NCBI GenBank assembly: GCA_019054805.1
Contig: JAHQIY010000001.1
Span: 3,920,501-3,984,500, forward strand
Direction: 5' to 3'
Length of the DNA: 64,000 nucleotides
From: Brachionus manjavacas
Lineage: Eukaryota > Rotifera > Eurotatoria > Ploima > Brachionidae
Part shown: in pieces, positions 1 through 12,583 of the stretch
How positions within the stretch are numbered: the stretch's first letter is position 1
Layout: the number at the start of each line of letters is the position of its first letter
Program-made: the position numbers and the translations under genes
Notes under the pieces: model-generated
Databases searched by the model: none
Told to the model about the DNA's origin: nothing
Seen by the model: only the letters and a program-made list of their open reading frames with translations

Positions 1-780
1 CCCTATCAACCCCCGACTAATTTACCAATCAGATCAACAAACACCTTTAATCAACATAGTTCTCTTTATTATAGCTATGATAAAGAACTATACACGAATC
101 GATTTATGAAAACAACTTTGAAATTATTAAAATTGTTAACCAATTTTTTGGACCAATGTTTGGAAACTAAATTTAAACTTATTTGAACAACTCTAGTCTA
201 GTTGAAGCGAATCAAAACATCATGGACGTCTGTTCAGAATCCTTGCAATCTAACCATGAATAAAACACTTCAAATTCCTCTTCTCAATATTCGATCTGTT
301 GAATCCGAATCAAAAAACCTAGGACTAACAAGACTCGTTAGAATAAATAAAATATATATTTTTTAGTTTAAACTAAACTCACTTAAAACCAAATAATATA
401 TTCGAATTACCTGGCCTCAAGATTTAAAGAGGAGATAGATTAGATAGAAGAGGGAGTGGATCTGCAATTTTCATCAAAAATAATTTAATCTCAGAAGAAA
501 TTTCACTCACAAATATTTCCAAACTTGATAATACTGTCGGCTGTGAATTAACAATTGACCATAACTTTTAATTAGCCATTTTTTTCATCTCCCTTACCTA
601 AATTCTCATTAGAGGATTCCCTGGAAGAGTTTCTGTTCCTAGCGAATTAAGTGTCTCCCCCAGGAAATCCTTCCCAAAATCTTAATTATACATCTCGGCA
701 TACTCTAGGCCAGTTTGAACCCTTGACGGTCAGACATCACAGTTGTATTAACTTTTTATAATTTAATGCTTTAACCTGTG
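1..780 (+). mobile_element. Decayed LINE endonuclease-domain fragment
   Basis: Between about 240 and 550 the plus strand reads like the N-terminal part of the AP-type endonuclease of a non-LTR retrotransposon. One open stretch, about 430-570, gives GDRLDRRGSGSAIFIKNN followed by a segment ending NTVGCELTID, the usual 'RGGGVAIFIKN ... E' layout of these endonucleases. Upstream, around 280-310, LNIRSVESESKNL resembles the 'LNIRSL..K..EL' start of the domain. Stops and frame changes break it everywhere and the downstream catalytic motifs are not visible, so it is dead. The limits are approximate, and bases 1-200 have no clear content. The call rests on motif likeness only. Confidence 0.5.
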
Positions 781-2075
781 ATTTAAGTGAATTTAAAATA
801 TAAAAAACACAAGATCAGTATAAAATATAAAAAAATACACATTTCTATTTAAAAAAATAATTTCGGCTGATTAAATTTAAATTAAATTAGCCCATTTGCC
901 CTTTAATTAATTTTTAACCTTTAATTTTAATAAAAAGCAAATTTCTTATACTAAAATTAAAATCTTAATTAATCCAAAAATCCTACTAAGTTTAAATTTG
1001 TAATATTTTGAAAAGAAATGTTCAATTGTTTTTTATGTTCTGATACACTCAATTTGAAATTATGTTTTTAATTTAAATTTTTTATACTGACTAATAAATT
1101 TTTCAAATAAGCGAAAATGTAAAATGTCGAAAATGCTTCTTTTAATTATTCATAGATTAAAAAAGAACATAATTAAAATAATTTTAAATACTTAAAGAAA
1201 AATTTAAAAATGTAAGCTTTACTTGATCAAAGAAAATTAGAAATTTTTTTTTCAATATTTTTACTTGTCCTCATTTTGGAACTCTTGAGACAAACATTAA
1301 AAAAAAAGTACAGATCTTGGATTTTAATAATTGAAAAAATCTTTTTAGATATTAAAGGTTTGAATGTTGGACAGACTATTTAAATTTAATTGTTTGATTG
1401 TCTTGAGCTAATAATGGTTTTGCGGATTAATAAAGCAAAATCAAAATGTAAAGAAAAAATAGAATAAAAAAATGTAAAAAAAATATATTCAATATTAATA
1501 TAGATTAAAATAAAATTTTAGTAATTAATTTAATTTATTTCTTCATCTGTGTCGAGCTATATCTCCTTCAGATTAAATAATGAAAGGTGCTTCATTTTTA
1601 AGAAAATTTCACGAAAAAAAATAATAAAAGATAGCAATTACGAAAAGGAAATAAATTTTGTCGAGCATTTTACTTTCAGAAACCCTTTAAAGTGCTAAAA
1701 AGTTAGCTAACTTTTTTTATACTTGGATTTTTTAAATAGTGAGATAAAGTCTACTAAATTTATATGAGAGTTTTTTACAATATTTGCAAATGAAGGCCAG
1801 ATCAGAATTAAAACACAAATTTTAATCTGGCTTGGTATAGATAGAAAGAGATTATTTTATAGAGAAAATATTTTCCCAGGAATTGATCTAAATATAAAGG
1901 AATGTTTATATAAATCCAATGATATAAATGTTTATTTTTTAAACGAAATAAACATTTGTGGCCTCTAAAGCATTAACTTTTTGTGAATTAAAGTATGCTT
2001 TAAATAAAAATTTTCAAATATACTCAATTTAGACATTTTATCTTTCATTTTTTTAAAATAAAATAAAACTTTAAA
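781..2075. other. AT-rich intergenic DNA upstream of gamma-tubulin
   Basis: Very AT-rich DNA with homopolymer runs. I see no coding exon, RNA gene or repeat pair in it. The gamma-tubulin promoter should lie in its last few hundred bases, but no TATA box or initiator can be assigned with confidence. Confidence 0.6.
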
Positions 2076-3779
2076 ATGCCAAGAGAAATAATAACCCTCC
2101 AATTTGGTCAATGTGGAAATCAGAGTAATTAATCCCATGTTTTTTTGTTATTAAAATTAATAAAAAATTAATTAAGTTGGAATGGAGTTTTGGAAACAAC
2201 TTTGCATGGAGCATGGAATCAGTCATAGTAATATATTTTAGCTAAACTGATTTATTTTATAATAAATATTCAAATGACAGCTGGAACTTTGGAAGAATAT
2301 GCCACCGAAGGAACGGATCGAAAAGACGTCTTCTTTTATCAAGTATTCAAAAAAGCCTATGTAAAAACAAAAACTTGAATCTTTTAAAAGGCTGATGATG
2401 ACCATTACATACCAAGAGCTGTGTTGCTGGATTTGGAGCCTCGTGTCATCCAAGGCATAATAAATTCGCCATATTCAAAGCTTTATAACACGGAAAATAT
2501 TTTCATGTCCAAGCATGGTGGTGGTGCTGGTAACAATTGGGCCTCAGGTTATGACCAAGGAGACAGGCTCTATGAGGATATACTTGAGATTATAGATCGT
2601 GAAGCAGAGAACAGTGATTCTTTGGAGGTAACAAAAAAGCTTTGTATTTCTAAAATTTACATTTGATTTTTAGGGTTTTACTCTTTGTCATTCAATTGCT
2701 GGAGGTACTGGTTCAGGTGTAGGCTCGTTTATTTTAGAAAGACTCAATGACAGGTAAAAAATAAAAAAAATTCAATCCTTTTAAAGTATTTTTATTTAGA
2801 TATCCTAAAAAGCTAACTCAAACATACTCGGTATTTCCTATAATTGATAATGACCAAGTATCCGATGTAGTCGTTCAACCATACAACTCAATTCTCACCT
2901 TAAAACGATTGATACAAAATGCCGATTGTGTTGTAGTGTTGGACAACACCGCATTGAATAGAATAGCTGCCGAAAGACTTAAAATTGATTCACCAACTTT
3001 TGCCCAAATTAATCAACTTGTATCAACCATAATGTCTACCAGCACAACCCCACTAAGATACCCGAGCTACATGCACAATGACTTGATCAGCTTAATAGCC
3101 GCTTTGATACCAACACCAAGGCTTCATTTCCTAGCCAGTGCTTATACGCCACTGGCCGATGAAAAAGAAGAGTCTAAAGTTCGAAAGACAACTGTTTTTG
3201 ATGTAATGAGACGCTTGCTACAACCAAAAAATCTCATGGTTTCTACTGACAGAGATAAGAGGATAAACCATTGTTACATATCGTTATTGAATATAATCCA
3301 AGGTGAAGTCGATCCATCTCAAGTGCATAAGAGCTTGCTGAGAATTCGAGAGCGAAAATTATGCCAATTTATTCCATGGGGTCCCGCTTCAATTCAATGT
3401 TTTCTCTCAAAAAAATCGCCATATCTCAAAACAACACACAGAGTAAATGGACTTATGTTGGCTAATCATACCAGCATCTCTACAGTAAGTTTTTTAAATG
3501 ATGATTATTTTAATTTATAAAAAAAATGAACATTAGTTGTTTCAACGAACATTAAGACAATTTGAAAAATTGATGAAGCGAGGTGCCTTCATTGAACAGT
3601 ATAAACAGCAGCCTTTATTTAGGGACAATTTGGACGAGTTCGACAGTTCAAAAGAAGTAAAATAATTTTAAAATCAATTTATGAAATTTTAATAAATGTA
3701 AAAATAGGCTGTCCAACAACTAATTGATGAGTATAATGCAGCAACGCGGTCTGATTATTTTAGCTTTTCACAACAATGA
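2076..3779 (+). CDS. TUBG1: Gamma-tubulin, eight exons
   Basis: Gamma-tubulin nucleates microtubules as the core of the gamma-tubulin ring complex at centrosomes and spindle poles. Exons read as 2076-2124, 2177-2227, 2281-2342, 2391-2627, 2674-2753, 2800-3484, 3537-3656 and 3708-3779. They join in frame to 451 codons plus stop, the length of human TUBG1. The start [16 protein letters not shown] is diagnostic for gamma rather than beta tubulin (MREI..). The tubulin nucleotide-binding loop is present as AGGTGSG, and the gamma-specific [17 protein letters not shown] and LRIRERKL segments are visible. All introns are short (about 46-53 bases) with GT..AG ends. An AATAAA lies at 3791-3796, just after the stop. 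The gene looks intact, with a slightly shortened C-terminus (..YFSFSQQ). Tubulin family and gamma class are clear. Confidence 0.97.
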
Positions 3780-6746
3780 ACGAATTTTCAAATAAATTAA
3801 ATTTTTAAATTCTATTATATAAACTAGTCAAATTCTTTATTTTTATCGAATTTTTTAAAAAATAAAATTTAATAAAAAAATTTAATAGTTTAGAAATTAA
3901 AAAAGTACGTATGATTATCAAATTTTTTTTTAAAATAAAATTTCAAGCTTCAAAATTTATTTTTATATTTTTTAACAACAAAATTGTGATATAGCGACAA
4001 AAAATATATTAACTGATATAAAATTTGAATTTTTTTATTTAGGTTCATATTCAAAAAATCGGGTTTTTCGACTAAGTCAAAAATCAAAAAAATCATGATT
4101 TGAGATTATTAGATTAATTAAATATGAAAAATGAATTCCGAAAAATTTTTTTCATTAAAATCTTCACATTAATCTGCTTGTTAAAATAAAATACAATTAG
4201 AATTTTAAATTAAAATTCTTTTAAATCGCTTTTTAAGAAAATTTTTCGCTTTCAATTTCATTTTCTGAATTATCATATAATCTTACTTACTGAATAGGCA
4301 AATATTAATTCCTATTCACTGACTTGACTTACAAAATATTTTTCTTTATTGTATTTATTTTCCTAAGTTTTAAATACTACTTATATTTTGAATTAGTTCG
4401 TCAACTGAATCAATTATTAATTTTTACTTTTTTTAATTATAGCTAATTTTCAATAAAAACAGAAATAAAGACAGAATTTTTAGGCAGCTTGAAGTTCATG
4501 ATCATGACCAGATGATCAATACTTAATAGATTAGCATTTTAATAAAAATGATGAATTAAAAAAAACAAATCGCCTTTTCTAATGGATCTTTAATCGAGTC
4601 TTCTAAAATATTTATTTGAAAATTTTAAAGACAAGTTTAAAATCCACATTAAGGTATCCAATTTATGGCTTTAAATTACAGCTAAACAAAGTTTAATTTT
4701 GTATGGCAAAATTTCAAAATATTGATTAAGATTTTGTTTTACTTCATTTAAAAATTCACATAATTTCCTACTTATCAAAGATTAAACAAATCATGTTTAA
4801 TACATTTAAGCCATTTATTATTTAAAAATTTGATAAAAAGTACCCTTTTTTAGATCTAAAACTAAAAATTTTTATTTGAAATTTATATTTGATGATGAAG
4901 TTCAATTTTCCGAATTTCTGTTATTCATTACGTTGTATTTAAAATCTCATACAAGAGAATTGAAAAAAAATTTATTTAAAATATTCATAAAATATAAAAA
5001 AAATTTAATAAACAAAAATTACTTTATTTCTAATTAACTTATTACATTGCTTCTAAAAATACTAGAATTGATAAAGTTATGTTATTTTACGTAATTTTTT
5101 GTAAGCTTACGTGAATATTAGTCGGTACGGATATGTAATTTATCGAAAAATTACTTAAACTTACATTAAATTTAGTATTATATAAAGTAAGTAAGAAAAA
5201 GTTGGTAAAATTTTTGATTTTCAGGGAAGCTTATTTCAGGTGTTTCGAAAACAATTCCTTATAAAATTCAAATTAAAGGTAATGGATTATGTATTAGATA
5301 TAGAAACTTTCGGTCAAATATTTAAAAGATTACCCTTTAAAAAAAGAGTGAAAAAAATTTTTACAATCCGATTGACAAAATATAATTAACTTAATTTGAG
5401 TCTAAGTAATTTTTTATAAAATAAAGATTGATTTTTTTTCTTAAAAGTAATAATTTATCATTGATCTTAATCGCTTCTGATGACCAAATTAGATATTTGG
5501 GATTTTTAACTTTATGAGGTTTCGCTGAGCAATCAATTTTAATAATTAAATTTAAAAAATTTTTTTTTGATAAAATTCGGATTTTTGTTTAAAATTTCAT
5601 TTTTTAGGTACACAACTTTATGGTCGATCAGATTTTCATTTTGTCGATATTACCCAAAAACATTTTGTTATGAAATTAAAAAAAATATATGATTAACAAA
5701 ACCTAGTTAAATAATTGTCAAATTGTATTTAATTCTTTTTATTATTCTTAAGATAAAAAAGATATAAATTAAATTTTGTTTTATCAGTCGAGTTTTAAGT
5801 TTTTTTGATTGTCACATGAAAGCTCTCTTATAAATTGTCTGATTTAATTATAAATGAAAAATTAGTTTTTATTCAATGATCATATTGTTATTTATATTTT
5901 ATTAAAGATAAATTTTTAATTTTTTATTGTTTTTTTAGAATGCTTTTTTTTCCTTGTAACATTTCTTTTTATCATTGCAAAACTTGTTTTGATTAAACCA
6001 TTTAGGACAGTTTTTCTTTTTCGTACTTTGTATCCTTGATTGCTCTACTTCTTTTTGATTACAAATATTAATTTAGTTTTTATTTTTTTCTGATCTTTTC
6101 AGGTTTGATATACTGATAAACATAACACCGATCTAAAAATAAAATTTAAAGAGCTCTGTTTTGTGTGCCTATATAGACATTTATATCGAGGTCTTACCTT
6201 ATCCATCGCCTAATCTTTCTCGAAATTTAATATTCTCAAAATGAACAATCGAGAACTTGGTTACAAAAGAGTTTCTTCTCACAACTCACAGATGACGAAG
6301 ATGGAGCTAAACAGAAAAAGCTCAAGTATTGCATTTTGGTTTAAGTATTAGAAATAGGAATAAAAAAAGTCATTTTGTTTAAAATTATATTTCTGAATAA
6401 AGCAAAGAAGTTATATAGTTATATAAAGGAATTGTAAAGAATTACACTGCAGAAAAGTTTCAGAAATTGAACATTGACCTTGAGGATCAAACATTGACCA
6501 AATTTATCAGCTGATACAGTTCAAAACTGTGTTTTTACTTTGTTCAAATATTTAATAAATTAAACAAAATTTGAGTTCCTGAAACGATAAACTTGTGTGA
6601 AAATGATATGAAATTTGCCAAAGATACCAGTCTTTTAGCTTTAAAGATCGGTCATTATCTATTTTCTTTTAATTAAAAAAATCATTGATTATTTAATTTT
6701 TATTTTTAAAATAAATCTAAACTAAGTGCATCTGTTTTAAAATTAT
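3780..6746. other. Intergenic AT-rich DNA with one dispersed repeat
   Basis: No gene is supported here. A repeat copy at 4483-4930 is listed separately. A short plus-strand ORF of 36 codons (6241-6351) has no recognisable features and is probably chance. Confidence 0.55.
4483..4930 (+). repeat. Dispersed repeat, copy 1 (partner near 46.9-48.6 kb)
   Basis: The stretch beginning GGCAGCTTGAAGTTCAT returns at about 46898 (GGCAACTTGAAGTTCAT). Further matching blocks follow in the same order: TTCTAAAATATTTATTTGAAA at about 4600 and its partner near 47205; TTATGGCTTTAAAT near 4665 and 47263; and AAGATTAAACAAATCATGTTTAA near 4780 and 48482. The second copy carries about 1.1 kb of extra DNA between the last two blocks. 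No coding capacity is seen, so it is probably a non-autonomous or decayed transposon. Class unknown. Confidence 0.65.
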
Positions 6747-8468
6747 TTATTCAAATGAATAAATTTTGATAGTATCATTGCTAGTAGTCACAATTTGTCG
6801 CGAACCATCGAAATGGACATTTTGAATTCGCTTGGGCCAGATAGAAATATCTTCAATAGTTTTTTCATCAAGCTTTCCTGTTTTCAGTGACCACAGAACC
6901 AACAATCCATCTTCAGAACCGCTAATAAATTTATCCTCATCCAAAACATGCAAACTTATCACTTTTCGTCCATACTGCGAACAATCGAATGTTTCTGCAC
7001 TTTTTTTCTGTGTGATATCCCACAACTTAATTGTGCCGTACTGCGAACCACTCAAAAATTGTTCATCATTCAATTTAACTAAACAATAAACATATCCATT
7101 GTACTCACTGAATGTTTTTATACATTTTTTTTCTTTCAAATTCCAAATTTTAATTGTATCATCCGCAGCCGAACTAACCAAATTTTCATCATTTAGCTTA
7201 ATCAATGAGAAAACTTTTCTGTTATGTGAGTTTTCCATTTTAGGCCAATATTCTCCATTTTGCTTATTGCAAAAATAAATAGATCCATCTTCATGGCCTG
7301 TGACAAATAATTCATTGTCAATATATTCGATTGAAGAAATGGCTGATGGTGACTGGATTGTCTTTTCGCACGATCCAGTGACAGGATCATATATTCTGAT
7401 AAATGAATACTTTGTCTCTGTTGAAATGTTAGAGTAATTCAAGGTGGAATTACTTCTTTTAGCATCCGAACAGGCAGCTATTGTGTCGTTGGGTAGAACT
7501 TTAAAGCATTTAATTTTACTCCCCGTACCAGTCAAAACTCTTCTGCAACTTCCATCATTCAAGTTCCAAATTTTAATCAAGCCGTCATCTGAGCCAGTAA
7601 CCAAATCTCCATTAGATAATTCACCTAAGTTTGCTATTCTCCCACAATGGCCTTCTATTTGGGACCACTCTTTCAAATTTTTTAGATTGACTGATTGTGA
7701 TGCAGGAACTTGCACTGGTTTGGTAATCTTTTTTTCGTTTTTAACTTTTCTATAAAATGCGTCTTCGCCTGTTTCACTAATTAAATTATTCTCATATTTA
7801 AATTTACCAAAGCATTCTTTAAATTCATAAGTTTTGATATCTTTTTCCTCAATGAACTCAAGAGTTTTTAATTTTTCTAATTCAGCATCCAAATTTTCCA
7901 AGTCTTGATAAAATGAGTCGACTATTCTTCGCGATTCATTTAAATATTCCAGCTTTTCACTTAAAATTGTATTTTCTTTTTCATCCATGATTTCATCGCA
8001 TTTGCTTTTAATGTGGTCTAGTTGATTAAATGTTACATTTTTCTTTATTTTCTCTTCATTATGAGAGTTGATTTTGTTTAAATTGTCCAAAACTCTATTG
8101 AAATAGTTGTTTAAATCAAATTCAAAGGCACTAAGAATCTCATCCTTTCTCATTTCTATTTTTTGACGTATATTCTGATAATAATGGCCTCTAAAATAAT
8201 CTTTTTGTTCCTTTATCTTACTAAATTCATCAACTCTTTTTCCTATCTCATGTATTGTCTTCTCTAACCTACAATCTTTAACTGTTATTTCGTTTGCAAC
8301 CAGCTTGAAGCAGTCTTCATACTTATGTATTTTTTGGCAAAAATGACATGGATATATTCTAGGACCATTATTTATGCTTTCAAAATGCTCTCCACAAATT
8401 CTGAAACCGCAATCAAGTACCAATGTCAAACTTGATTGCTTACAACTGTCGCAAGTATTAAATTTCAT
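6747..8468 (-). CDS. RING-like / coiled-coil / WD40-repeat protein
   Basis: A single-exon gene of 573 codons. Residues 1-50 carry a small zinc-finger-like cluster (CDSC, then LDCGFRICGEHFE, then CHFC) that resembles a RING or B-box. Residues about 60-215 are Lys/Glu-rich and coiled-coil-like (DEFSKIKEQKDYFRGHYY, LEYLNESRRIVDSFYQDL). From about residue 270 to the end there are seven WD40-type units with recurrent SGS..G.IK.W or similar cores (GSDDGLIKIWNL, SSAADDTIKIWNLKE, SGSQYGTIKLWDI, SGSEDGLLVLWSL, TTSNDTIKIYSFE). This order is that of TRAF7-like E3 ubiquitin ligases, so a ligase or scaffold role is plausible. The zinc ligands do not match a canonical C3HC4 ring, so ligase activity is inference. 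The absence of introns contrasts with most neighbours and suggests a retro-copied or expanded family. Confidence 0.88.
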   Translation of the reverse strand: MKFNTCDSCKQSSLTLVLDCGFRICGEHFESINNGPRIYPCHFCQKIHKYEDCFKLVANEITVKDCRLEKTIHEIGKRVDEFSKIKEQKDYFRGHYYQNIRQKIEMRKDEILSAFEFDLNNYFNRVLDNLNKINSHNEEKIKKNVTFNQLDHIKSKCDEIMDEKENTILSEKLEYLNESRRIVDSFYQDLENLDAELEKLKTLEFIEEKDIKTYEFKECFGKFKYENNLISETGEDAFYRKVKNEKKITKPVQVPASQSVNLKNLKEWSQIEGHCGRIANLGELSNGDLVTGSDDGLIKIWNLNDGSCRRVLTGTGSKIKCFKVLPNDTIAACSDAKRSNSTLNYSNISTETKYSFIRIYDPVTGSCEKTIQSPSAISSIEYIDNELFVTGHEDGSIYFCNKQNGEYWPKMENSHNRKVFSLIKLNDENLVSSAADDTIKIWNLKEKKCIKTFSEYNGYVYCLVKLNDEQFLSGSQYGTIKLWDITQKKSAETFDCSQYGRKVISLHVLDEDKFISGSEDGLLVLWSLKTGKLDEKTIEDISIWPKRIQNVHFDGSRQIVTTSNDTIKIYSFE

Positions 8469-8736
8469 TTTATTTAAACTTTATTTTTTGTTGATGGAAA
8501 ATTTAGCTTGAATTTATATCCTTTTTTCAATAATAAAAGTGTTATCTTTTATTCATACTAAAATAGCTTTGTATTTTTTTTTTCTAGATATATTTAATTG
8601 TTTTAGAATACTTTATCGTTCTTTAGAGATATTTTATTCATTAATATCATTTAAATAGAATTCTTTATGTTACAAAGCTGATTTTTTTATCAAAATTGCT
8701 GATTAAAAATTTAAAAATTATTTGTCGTAACACGAT

Positions 8737-9027
8737 AAAAAGACAATTCATCTACATATACCTCAATATTCATTTTTTTAAGCCTTTTTTAATGTTTAAT
8801 TTATTACTAATTAAAAATTTAAATTATTTAATATTTCTTGGTTCTAATGAATCAAATAGGTTATTTTTAAGTATTGTCATTTCAAAAATTTTCAGCAAAA
8901 GACGTTTTTTGAATTTTGGAGCAAGGAACGAAAACAAAAATTGAAGAAACTTTTTTGGTTTTGCGCTAAAACTCGTCCCGAAAAATATAAAAGCTTATTA
9001 GAGTGATTCAAATTTTTGTAATAGATG
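8737..9027. repeat. Dispersed direct repeat, copy A
   Basis: A block starting AAAAAGACAATTCATC and running to about 9027 is repeated at 11071-11342 with roughly 95% identity over the first 220 bases by eye. Copy A has 22 extra bases around 8957-8978 that copy B lacks. The 82-codon reading frame in this block is interrupted in the partner and I do not consider it a gene. No terminal inverted repeats were found. Class unknown. Confidence 0.85.
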
Positions 9028-11039
9028 ATACATTTTGCACAACTTGTTTTAGGCCAAGAATTCCAAAATTCGCAATGACAAAAACGTTTTATTAGTCATT
9101 GTCCAATTTATCAAATAAAAAACTTTTATTCAAATATTTATTGAAATAGCAATTATTGAAGAACTTTAATTCTACTTTATTTTAAAATAAAAAAAGCAGA
9201 AATCTATCAATATTTTTTAAATTAAAAAATAAATTCAATAAATAAGCCAGCTATAATCGGATTTTCACATCAGATTTGTTAAAATCTCCGGCCCATATAC
9301 AAAAACTTTGAATACTTAAGTTATTTTTTTGTGTAATCTTCTCTAAGAATAAAACAATATTAATTTTGAAACAAAAAATTTAAATAAAAAAATAAAAAAA
9401 TAATTTTCTAATTTTTCCCAAACAAGTTTGTATTATGATCCTTCCTGTTAATAAGATATTTTTTACCATAATAGACTCTTTTTCTCCCTTGATTTTTTTT
9501 TAACCATTATTACAATCTAATAATCTTAAATTTATAATATATAGATATATTAAACCTAATTCTGAAATTGATGAATTTTGAATAAATAATTAATGGAATT
9601 TAATATTAACTTTTGGAATATTTCAAATTTAGATATTTTTATTTGATATTCATTGGTGATTTGATCATATGATTTTACGATTTTTTACGTAAATCTACGT
9701 AGACTGTAAGCGATTAAGGTACAATTTTTTAATTTTTGAAACGAACCATAAGGATTATTGTAAGAAACCAAAAACGTTAATCAGAAAAAAAAATGCATTT
9801 TTAGAATTTAATTAATCATTGACACATGTCTTATGTTATCACTAACTTTACAATATTTAAATAATAAAAAAAAATTAAGTTGAAACTAACAATTTTAAAA
9901 AGCATACTTATGTATTTTTAAAAACATGGGCTTTTACAAAATGATTATAAATATATTGAAAAAGAAAAGGACTTTTTTTTGCTTTAGATCCATCTTTTTG
10001 TTTTATTTTACATTTTATTACATTTTTTGACGAAAATTTTATATTTTTTGCGTTAAATTCAGTAAAAATTGTATAACTATTTAAAAATAAAATAAAATGA
10101 AAGAATCAATTTTTTTTAATTTTAATAAATTAATGATAATTTACTTCGGTATTTTACGTAAATTTACGTAAAAATATTAAATTCCAATGATTAAATCACT
10201 ACTGTAATATACAGCCTTTTCTTTATATCATGCAAGACTCTATTCAAGACTCATAATTTTTTTTTCAAATAATAAATTTAACAAGATTTTCTGAGGATTT
10301 TAAACTTTATCTTAAAATTCAGGCTTTTTTTTACAACTATCCAATTTAACTCGAGTTGTACCTTTGCTCTATAGGAATTTTTTATGGCAGATAGAATCAT
10401 TCTGTTTAGGATTGCTTAGATATGCATGTCTTGGTAAGATGTCCAATCTCGACTTCCCTCAGAGCATAGTGTCTAGTGGAAAAATTCAAAAAATTTTTCA
10501 CGAAAAAATGTGACAATGGCTTTCAAGTCCAAAATGTTCACATTTTGGTCGCTTAATCTCTGGTCACATATTTGGTGATCAAAATTAATAAATAATAATA
10601 TCAAAAAACTCTTCGTGACCGGTTTTCATTTTTTGTAAACATTGATTTTAAAATAATAAATTCAAATTCAAATAAAAAAAAATCAATGTAAAGTTCAATT
10701 ATTGTGAAATAGATATTTCTTGAAAATGTTTGTCGAAGAATTATGCATCTAGTTAGGAAAAGAAATTGGTGGTGAATTTAGTTTTAAAACATTATTAATA
10801 ATTATGAAATTTAATTTTTAACTTTTTACCATTGTTTTGAATTCTACTTAAAAAACCGGAATGAAACTGGACCCTAATCCTACCGAATTCATAAAAATGA
10901 AATATCTAAAATAGACTTTAAATATGAATCTTCATTTGAAAATTTTTAATTTTTAATCTTGTCTTGATTGTAATAAAAACATACTATCAATGAACTGGGG
11001 AATGAGATTCTACAAGTAAACACTGCGTAAAAATATATA
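9028..11039. other. Intergenic AT-rich DNA
   Basis: Nothing coding is supported. A perfect 22-base palindrome (TTTTACGTAAATTTACGTAA plus AA) sits at 10152-10173, and related TTTACGTAAAT..ACGTA blocks occur near 9682 and 5090. They may be sites or decayed inverted-repeat ends, but this cannot be decided from sequence. Confidence 0.45.
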
Positions 11040-11385
11040 TTTAGATATTATAGAGTAGCTTATTCTGTTAAAAAAGACAATTCATCTTCATATACCTCAA
11101 TTTTCATTTTTTTAAGCCTTTTTTAATGTTCAATTTATATCTAATTAAAAATTTAAATTATTTAATATTTTCTGGTTCTAATGAATCAAATAGGTTATTT
11201 TTAAGTATTGTCATTTCAAAAATTTTCAGCAAAAGACGTTTTTTGAATTTTGGAGCAAGGAACGAAAACAAAAATTGAAGAAACTTTTTCGTCCTGAAAA
11301 ATGTAAAAGCTTATTAGAGTGATTCAAATTTTGTAATAGATATTTAGATATTATAGAGTAACTTTTTCTGTTAAAAAAGACAATT
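11040..11385. repeat. Dispersed direct repeat, copy B, with partial tandem second unit
   Basis: It matches copy A at 8737-9027 from 11071 on. The 44 bases at 11040-11083 (TTTAGATATTATAGAGTA..) recur at 11343-11385, so the locus holds one full unit of about 303 bp plus the start of a second. This looks like a truncated tandem array, of the kind found in satellite-like or Helitron-associated repeats. The reverse-strand ORF across it (86 codons) is not conserved in copy A and is discounted. Confidence 0.75.
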
Positions 11386-11963
11386 ATCTCTTCCCGTATT
11401 TTATAAATTTCCATAATTCTGTAGTTTCGAGTACCATTCCGTTCTCTTCTGGCTTTCTCCAATTGAATTATGTGTTTTAGGGTCAAAATTTTTTTTTACT
11501 TTGTTCTTAAAGGAAACATTTTAAATTTTTGAGTAAAATATTTTTTATATTGTTAAACCTTGGTTAAAAAATCCCATATTAATTAATTTCGTTTCAATAT
11601 TTTTAATCAAAAAATTGAAAAATTAACTATTTAAAATTATTTTTTGGTAAATTTACTTAACAAAAAGTCAAAAATATTCCTTAATTATAAAAATTAATTT
11701 TTGCTTTACACCGAAATGGTATATATTTCGATTAAATTTTACTAATATAAAATAAAAGACAAATTAAAAGTATGTCTTATAAAAAAAGAAAAAATTGCAT
11801 TCTTTGCAAGCAAAAAAAAGCATTTATTAATTCAGAATTTCTTGCAATTTTTTTGTATACTTTCATTAACTAAACTGCAGCGAATTTTTCCCCTAAATTT
11901 TCAAAACACATTTACTAACTTCATATAGATTAAGTCTGAATTCAGTAAAAGAGGCTGTAGAAA

Positions 11964-12583
11964 ATGGTAAATATGATTTTTTTGAATTTTTTTTGCGAAA
12001 AATTTTGTCAATTAATCAAAATCCGATTTAATCGCTGGAATTTTTGGACCAGCGGTGGATTAATTAACAAAATTAGAGACCTATGCCCAAAAATTTATTG
12101 CTTAAATAATTTTTGTAGTCCGCACTAGTTGTACCGGAAAAATTTCAACACATTCTTCGTGTTATGAACACGAACATCGATGGTAGAATCAAAGTACCTT
12201 TCGCATTAACATCCATCAAGGGTGTTGGTCGTCGATTTGCGTTTCTCTGCTTGAGAAAAGCCGATATTGATACCAACAAAAGAGCTGGTGAGTTGTCAGA
12301 AGAAGAAGTTGACCGTGTTCTTACCATCATAGCCAATCCACGTCAATACAAAATTCCAGACTGGTTCCTGAACAGACAGAAGGATGTTAAAGACGGAAAA
12401 TACTCTCAAGTCGTTTCGAACGGTTTGGATAACAAGCTGCGTGAGGACTTTGAGCGTCTCAAAAAGATCCGATCACACAGAGGCTTGAGACACTACTGGG
12501 GTCTACGTGTCAGAGGTCAACACACTAAAACCACTGGTAGACGTGGTCGCACTGTTGGTGTATCCAAAAAGAAAGGCAAATAA
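11964..12583 (+). CDS. RPS18: 40S ribosomal protein S18 (uS13)
   Basis: RPS18 is a small-subunit ribosomal protein at the head of the 40S particle, near the decoding site and the intersubunit bridge. The coding sequence joins an ATG-only first exon (11964-11966, directly followed by GTAAATATG) to 12119-12583, giving 155 residues, close to the family's 152. The second exon begins [15 protein letters not shown], matching the eukaryotic S18 start. Highly conserved blocks follow: [57 protein letters not shown] and a basic tail ending KKKGK. The 42-codon-later ATG in the second exon is therefore not the true start. Base composition is visibly richer in GC than the flanks. An AATAAA lies at 12646-12651. 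Intact gene. Confidence 0.97.

Noticed and set aside
2238-2453. Minus-strand ORF opposite gamma-tubulin exons
   Set aside because: Shadow of the true exons on the plus strand; Ser/Phe-rich composition without family features.
6832-7755. Plus-strand ORFs of 85 and 103 codons inside the WD40 gene
   Set aside because: They mirror the conserved WD40 coding strand and have no domain of their own.
10152-10173. TTTTACGTAAATTTACGTAA-type palindrome as a regulatory operator
   Set aside because: AT-rich palindromes arise easily at this base composition; no adjacent gene or repeated pairing supports a function.
12145-12336. Minus-strand ORF over RPS18
   Set aside because: Antisense shadow of a highly conserved ribosomal protein exon.
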